A DNA stretch of 64,000 nt from Natribaculum breve (GTDB lineage: Archaea > Halobacteriota > Halobacteria > Halobacteriales > Natrialbaceae), in contig NZ_CP095390.1 in the NCBI RefSeq assembly GCF_023008585.1, positions 1,860,001-1,924,000 on the forward strand, given 5' to 3'. Position numbers and translations under genes: made by a program. Within the stretch, counting starts at the first letter, position 1; each line of letters starts with the position of its first letter. Below, in pieces: positions 60,157 to 64,000 of this stretch. A model generated the notes under the pieces. The model was not told the origin of the DNA. It did not search any database and saw only the letters and a program-made list of their open reading frames with translations.

Positions 60157-60172
60157 TAATGAATCATCATTA
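60157..60172. promoter_or_regulatory. Perfect palindrome TAATGA-N4-TCATTA at the glmS promoter
   Basis: TAATGAATCATCATTA has perfect six-base arms and overlaps the BRE position directly upstream of the glmS TATA box. A DNA-binding protein here would control glmS transcription. It also lies just past the 3' end of the upstream membrane protein gene. Confidence 0.5.
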
Positions 60173-60183
60173 TGTACTGCGAG

Positions 60184-60588
60184 CTACTCTCGACGGTACA
60201 GGTCGGGGTTTCGCCACCAGAACAGCCCCCAGGCAGCGAGGAAGCCGCCGCCCATGGCGAGGACGTCCCTGACCAGCAACGGGAGTCCAGTACCGACGAT
60301 CGCCACGAGGACCGTCGACGACCCGATGACTGCCCCCAGGACGACGAACGAGACGTCACCAGCGATGCGCAGCCGCGAGTACTCCCAGTAGTGCTGGCGG
60401 TCCTCGTCGTACCAGACGCCGACGTAGATGAGCACCGGCGACATCGCGGCGATCATCGTGACGACCTGGTAGGCCTCGGGCAGTCCCAGGGGGAACAACA
60501 CGAGGAGATTGACCAGCTGGGCGAGGATCGACGCGGCAAAGAGGCTCCCGAGTAGCCATCCCCAGCGCGGGATCGACTCCGTATCCAT
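60184..60588 (-). CDS. Four-helix membrane protein, unknown
   Basis: A 134-residue protein with four hydrophobic segments (GWLLGSLFAASILAQLVNLL, YQVVTMIAAMSPVLIYVGVW, VSFVVLGAVIGSSTVLVAIV and VLAMGGGFLAAWGLFWW). A polar YDEDRQHYWEYSRLR loop sits between the second and third. No family recognised. It lies between glmS and the winged-helix regulator on the same strand. Confidence 0.8.
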   Translation of the reverse strand: MDTESIPRWGWLLGSLFAASILAQLVNLLVLFPLGLPEAYQVVTMIAAMSPVLIYVGVWYDEDRQHYWEYSRLRIAGDVSFVVLGAVIGSSTVLVAIVGTGLPLLVRDVLAMGGGFLAAWGLFWWRNPDLYRRE

Positions 60589-60644
60589 GTCCTGACTCGT
60601 TCGTCACCGAAAAATAATTGTGCCGTTGTCGGATCAGGGCCGTG

Positions 60645-60938
60645 TCACTCGGCACAGCAGGCGTCTTCGCTCGTTTGCGAGTCGTCGACGCCACCGTCTG
60701 CAGTCACCGGTTCGGTCAGTCGGTAGAGACTCTGTCGAGCGTCGGCGAAGTAGATGTCCTCGTCGACGATACCGATTCCTTCGAGCCGCTCGAGTGCGTA
60801 TCGTACAGTTCGGGCGGACAGCATCGACTCTTCGACGATCTGTTTCTGCGTCAGCGGGCCGTCGTATTCGAGTACCTTGAACACCAGTTTCGCACTCGGC
60901 GGCAGGTCCTCTATTTCCTCCCCGTCAGTGTCGGCCAT
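60645..60938 (-). CDS. Winged-helix transcriptional regulator (MarR/TrmB-like)
   Basis: A 97-residue DNA-binding protein: SAKLVFKVLEYDGPLTQKQIVEESMLSARTVRYALERLEGIGIVDEDIYFADARQSLYRL is a complete winged helix (helix-turn-helix about 29-50, wing 58-72). The short C-terminus ends with adjacent cysteines (DACCAE), which might sense redox or metal. TATA CTTTTATACTG stands about 30 bases before the ATG, flanked by CAGTA and TACTG arms that could be its own operator. Confidence 0.85.
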   Translation of the reverse strand: MADTDGEEIEDLPPSAKLVFKVLEYDGPLTQKQIVEESMLSARTVRYALERLEGIGIVDEDIYFADARQSLYRLTEPVTADGGVDDSQTSEDACCAE

Positions 60939-61196
60939 CGTTACGAATCGAAAACTCCCAGCAGTATAAAAGTTGAGCCTTACTGGAACAGCGTAGAAGT
61001 CGGTGGGGAGACCAGCGGCGTAATCACAGATTACGGGTCGGATCGTTCACACGTGCTCGCCGACGGGACGACGTCGAGAGCCCTCCACGCGGCCAGAACG
61101 ACGCCGAGCGTATCCAGTCGACCGGTCGCCACGGAGTTCGGTTTCGGACGACTGAACAACCAAACCGATTTTACAGTTCGGCACGGACTCGGTGAC

Positions 61197-61553
61197 GTGC
61201 CCGAGGCGAATCCGGTCGAGCGGTGGGAGGCCCGACTCGAGGAAGCGGGAGAGCTCACGCCGGAGATCGTCGAGCGGATAACCCGCCTCCACGGCGACCG
61301 CGGGGCCACGGCCATCGAAGCCGTCGCCGAGGGCCGGGTGAAAGCCTACCGGGATTTCACCGTCGTGGTGGGCTACGAGGACGAGTACGTCGTCGAAGGC
61401 CGGGGCTGTACGTGCAAGGACAGCGAGTACAACCTGGATCCCGACGACCCGACCGACCTCTGCTGGCACGCGCTGGCGGTGGCGATCGCCCGCCGGATCG
61501 GCCACGTCGACTACCACGACATGTGGTACTCGGACGTGCGGGAGTTTCTGTGA
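61197..61553 (+). CDS. SWIM zinc-finger protein
   Basis: A 118-residue protein. GRGCTCKDSEYNLDPDDPTDLCWHALAVAIARRI is a SWIM domain (CxC...CxH). The preceding part (ELTPEIVERITRLHGDRGATAIEAVAEGRVKAYRDFTVVVGYEDEYVVEG) is typical of haloarchaeal SWIM proteins. GTG 61197 follows GGTGA closely, with a TATA-like CGATTTTACAG about 35 bases upstream; longer in-frame starts lack family sequence. Probably binds DNA or protein; role unknown. Confidence 0.8.
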   Translation: MPEANPVERWEARLEEAGELTPEIVERITRLHGDRGATAIEAVAEGRVKAYRDFTVVVGYEDEYVVEGRGCTCKDSEYNLDPDDPTDLCWHALAVAIARRIGHVDYHDMWYSDVREFL

Positions 61554-61629
61554 CCGTCACGCCTGCATCGACGCGCGGAATCGATCGCTGTCGTCCGGTT
61601 CCGCGCATCGATCGACCGGTGACGGAATA

Positions 61630-63669
61630 CTAGTCGTCGACGTCGATCGACTCCTGGTTCTCCGTCTTCCACTTCTCGACGTCTTTGATCGCGTGTTCCG
61701 GCGGCACGTCGATCGCGGGGTTCTCCTCGAAGAAGCCGGCGGGCTCGAGTTTGAACGAGAGCATCTTCACGGGAAGCACCGGCCAGTCCTCGGGGACGCT
61801 GACGTGGGTCTGACAGAGGTTGTACCAGACGACGACGTCCTCGTCTGCGATCGATCGATCGGCGTCGGTCCACGCGGGAAGCCCCTCGCCGCCGGGGTTC
61901 TGGTTGGGATAGTCGCCCGCGGGGTGGATCTCGTCGTCGTCGTACTGCGTGACCCAGAGGTGTTTCGTCGCGAAGCCGGCCCGTTCGGCGTTCGACGAGC
62001 CGGGTTGCATCGGGAACGTGGTGTTCGATCCGGCCTTCTGTCGGAGCCGGTAGCCGACCGGTTCGCCCGTCGCGTCGTTGTGGACGTCCTCGTTGACGAT
62101 CTCCCAGTAGCGGCCGGCGTGGGGATCGGTCAGCCGCTGGGCTTCGGACTCGCGCTCGAAGCGCGTTCGCTCGACGTACGCGGCGTTGCCGTGCGGATTC
62201 AGGTGCATCCGATCGGCGTCGCCGTGGGGCGTGGGGTCGTAGCCGTCGGGGCCGTAGGGCACCTCACGGAGGTTCACCTCGCGGACGGTGTTGGTCGGTC
62301 CGTCGAGTTCGAAGTCGAGTCGGCAGTTGAACACGTGCTGGTGGAGCATCGACTTGTGACTGGGGCCGATCGTCTCCGCGTACCCCGTCTCGCCGTCGTC
62401 GGGTCCCAGCAGTCCGGTCGCGTTGCAGCCGGTGAGTCGCACCTGTCCCTCGACGCTCCCGTCCTGGTAGAAGTACCAGTAGAACGCGAAGTCGTAGTTC
62501 CCGATCGTCGAGATGAAGGAGATCACCAGTCGACGGTTGCGTCGGACCTCGTCGTCGCCGACGCGCCAGTCGTGGTGTTTCCAGAGGGTCCCGTAGTCTT
62601 CCTCGTGGAGACAGATCGCGTTCGGGATCACCTGTGGCTCCCCGTCGCCGTCGTTGAGGACGGCGTCCCAGTAGTGCATGTAGCCGAGACAGTCACAGCC
62701 TTCCGTCAGGGAGTTCGCGAGCCGGCCGATGCCGTACTCCCCGACGTCGAACGGTGCCTTCCAGTCGTGGTCCGGGTCGGGATCGTCGTACGCCGTGACG
62801 ACCTCGGGCCACGAGGCCCGCCGGAGGATCGAACGCTCGGTTCCGTCGTCGTCGTACGTAACGTCGTAGAGGACCAGGCCTTCGCGGTGGTTGAAGCCGA
62901 CGCGGACGTGCCAGTTTTGCCACTCGACGGTGTGTCCGTCGACCTCCCAGCTCGGCCCCTCGGGCTGGACGACGTTGTACGGCCGGAGGTCGTCGCGAAG
63001 CTCGCGCTTTTCCTCCCGGTAGTAACGCGTCTCCCGGTCGGCTACGACGTCGGTGCTCTTCGGGCCGGTGTCGACGACCTTGACCACCTCGCGGTCGTCG
63101 AGGTCGACCCAGGCGTGGATTCCCGAGAGCGGCCGGTTGTACGCCTCGGCCCCCTCGTCGTCGGGATCGCCGTGCACCCAGGCGATCCCGTGGGCGAGTC
63201 GCCTGTCGCGACCGACGTCCTCGGGGACGAAGTCGTAGCCGGCAGACCAGGCGGTCACGATCGCGAGGTCGGGATCGGCCCCGCGTCGTCGCACCGCCTC
63301 GCGAAACTCCGGATGGTCGGTGACGACCTCTTCGACCTCGACGAACTCCTCGCCGATCATCCGCGGCTGACCGCGGTCGATCTCGTCCCACTCGAGGAGT
63401 TCCTCCTCGTCGAGCGAGACGACTCCCTCGTACGATGCGTGGTCTTCCTTGTCCCTGACGACCACTCGAGCCCGTCGATCCGGGCTGTCGTCGCCGTCCT
63501 CGAACGCGCGAAGCGCCTCCTTCGGCGGTTCCGCGAGGGTGATCTCGACGAACCGGGCGTCGTCGCTCAGCGTCGCCGCTCCATCGACGGTCGCTCGAGC
63601 ACGCTCGATCTCCGCCGGCGTCAGCGGATCGAGCGGATGGTCGTTCGGATACGCGGTGTCGGCAGACAT
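61630..63669 (-). CDS. Copper-containing primary amine oxidase
   Basis: A 679-residue enzyme. Tyr392 in TIGNYDF is the topaquinone precursor (consensus N-Y-D/E), Asp308 in FDVGEYGIG is the catalytic base, and His443/His445 (HQH) plus a later His bind copper. N-terminal N2/N3-type domains are present; there is no signal peptide, so it is cytoplasmic or exported by an unusual route. It oxidises primary amines to aldehydes with hydrogen peroxide and ammonia. Start MSADTAYPN at 63669. Confidence 0.95.
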   Translation of the reverse strand: MSADTAYPNDHPLDPLTPAEIERARATVDGAATLSDDARFVEITLAEPPKEALRAFEDGDDSPDRRARVVVRDKEDHASYEGVVSLDEEELLEWDEIDRGQPRMIGEEFVEVEEVVTDHPEFREAVRRRGADPDLAIVTAWSAGYDFVPEDVGRDRRLAHGIAWVHGDPDDEGAEAYNRPLSGIHAWVDLDDREVVKVVDTGPKSTDVVADRETRYYREEKRELRDDLRPYNVVQPEGPSWEVDGHTVEWQNWHVRVGFNHREGLVLYDVTYDDDGTERSILRRASWPEVVTAYDDPDPDHDWKAPFDVGEYGIGRLANSLTEGCDCLGYMHYWDAVLNDGDGEPQVIPNAICLHEEDYGTLWKHHDWRVGDDEVRRNRRLVISFISTIGNYDFAFYWYFYQDGSVEGQVRLTGCNATGLLGPDDGETGYAETIGPSHKSMLHQHVFNCRLDFELDGPTNTVREVNLREVPYGPDGYDPTPHGDADRMHLNPHGNAAYVERTRFERESEAQRLTDPHAGRYWEIVNEDVHNDATGEPVGYRLRQKAGSNTTFPMQPGSSNAERAGFATKHLWVTQYDDDEIHPAGDYPNQNPGGEGLPAWTDADRSIADEDVVVWYNLCQTHVSVPEDWPVLPVKMLSFKLEPAGFFEENPAIDVPPEHAIKDVEKWKTENQESIDVDD

Positions 63670-63673
63670 TCCC

Positions 63674-63688
63674 TGTTGTGTGACAACA
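63674..63688. promoter_or_regulatory. Perfect palindrome TGTTGT-N3-ACAACA in the amine oxidase leader
   Basis: TGTTGTGTGACAACA lies between a TATA-like GTTATATCG (about 63697-63705, minus strand) and the ATG at 63669, so a bound protein would block transcription start. Confidence 0.45.
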
Positions 63689-63772
63689 TACCACGATATA
63701 ACTCTGTTGAACGTTCTCACTGCTGACGTCTTTGGCCGAACGCGCCACGCACTCCAGCGAACCAGCGATTTC

Positions 63773-63882
63773 GTACTACCGGACAACAGTCAGTGAATCC
63801 TCGATCGCGTCTCGACGGCTGCCGCCGCTGGCGACGGCGTCTCGCGTGCGATCGACGGCTGCACCGTGTTGTCCGGCAGTAT
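63773..63882. repeat. Palindromic repeat family 2, 110-bp copy
   Basis: GTACTACCGGACAACAG and TGTTGTCCGGCAGTAT outer arms with inner CGATCGCGTCTCGACGG and CGCGTGCGATCGACGG segments. The reverse complement aligns over its full 110 bases with the copy at 33693-33802. Its right end is the A of the TGA stop of the next minus-strand gene. Confidence 0.85.
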
Positions 63883-64000
63883 CAGGACGACTCGAGTCGT
63901 CGCTGCTCGGTCTCGAACTCCGTCTGCAGCCCGAGTTCTCGCAGCGCGTCTGCCGCCGCCTCGAGGCTCTCGGTCTCCCTGACGCGGGAGGCGATCTTCG
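63882..64000 (-). CDS. C-terminal end of an unidentified protein (5' part beyond window)
   Basis: The last 39 codons of a minus-strand gene, ending in TGA at 63882. The visible peptide (KIASRVRETESLEAAADALRELG... ending RRLESS) is helical and charged, with no diagnostic motif. Its TGA overlaps the outer base of a family 2 repeat. Confidence 0.6.
   Translation of the reverse strand, partial: KIASRVRETESLEAAADALRELGLQTEFETEQRRLESS

Overview
The window is chromosomal DNA of a haloarchaeon, most likely a Natrialba/Natrinema-type halophile (class Halobacteria). GC content is high, proteins are strongly acidic, TATA-type promoters sit 25-35 bases upstream of genes, Shine-Dalgarno sites match a 16S rRNA tail of the GGATCACCTCC type, and the gene content is typical: ba3 oxidase, UbaA, JAMM desampylase, FAU-1 and a globin-coupled HemAT transducer. 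Genus cannot be fixed from sequence alone.

Layout. 1-7.5 kb: a minus-strand sulfur cluster holding a SoxB-like metallophosphatase (cut by the window edge), a SoeA-type molybdopterin oxidoreductase and a fused SoeB-SoeC protein, divergent from an IclR regulator. 8.2-10.8 kb: F420/flavin-type oxidoreductase, an SDR and a polysaccharide deacetylase. 11-13.4 kb: complete cobalt ECF transporter cbiMNQO. 13.4-23.4 kb: envelope-glycan region (two GT4 glycosyltransferases, sugar epimerase, two alkaline-phosphatase-superfamily enzymes, arylsulfotransferase-like protein, GAP-family, DedA and LPG-flippase-like membrane proteins). 23.5-30.9 kb: acetate transporter, then a ba3 cytochrome oxidase operon facing a copper-assembly operon (SafE-like and CcoI-like), both linked by an identical palindrome. 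30.9-35.1 kb: repeat-rich, AT-rich patch with mobile-element debris, two tRNA genes (Thr-GGT, Gly-CCC) and a duplicated tRNA 3' end. 35.1-45 kb: small membrane proteins, a PRC-barrel protein with an unusual basic disordered partner, TraB-like protein, FAU-1, PrsW-like protease, riboflavin synthase. 45-51.7 kb: Rep/UvrD helicase with a degenerate M24 homologue, UbaA, small zinc fingers, UspA, FNT transporter, JAMM protease and a BtuF-like protein. 51.7-64 kb: SDR, M32 and M20 peptidases, HemAT, PIN-ATPase-KH protein, cobalamin-binding mutase subunit, SWIM protein and a copper amine oxidase.

Two themes connect genes. Sulfite/thiosulfate electrons from the Soe-type enzyme could feed the quinone pool used by the ba3 oxidase, whose copper centres are served by the adjacent SafE/CcoI pair. 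Cobalt uptake, a corrinoid-binding protein and the B12-dependent methylaspartate mutase subunit, together with an acetate permease, fit acetate assimilation by the methylaspartate cycle.

The most unusual material is non-coding: two families of short palindromic repeats (about 82 bp and 80-110 bp), several of which begin at the last base of a TGA stop codon, and in one family the hairpin arms change together so that pairing is kept. Other points of interest are an apparent AUC start codon on the SoeBC fusion, the shared TTCCCA-N5-TGGGAA palindrome at both ba3 oxidase gene groups, and several genes below 60 codons.
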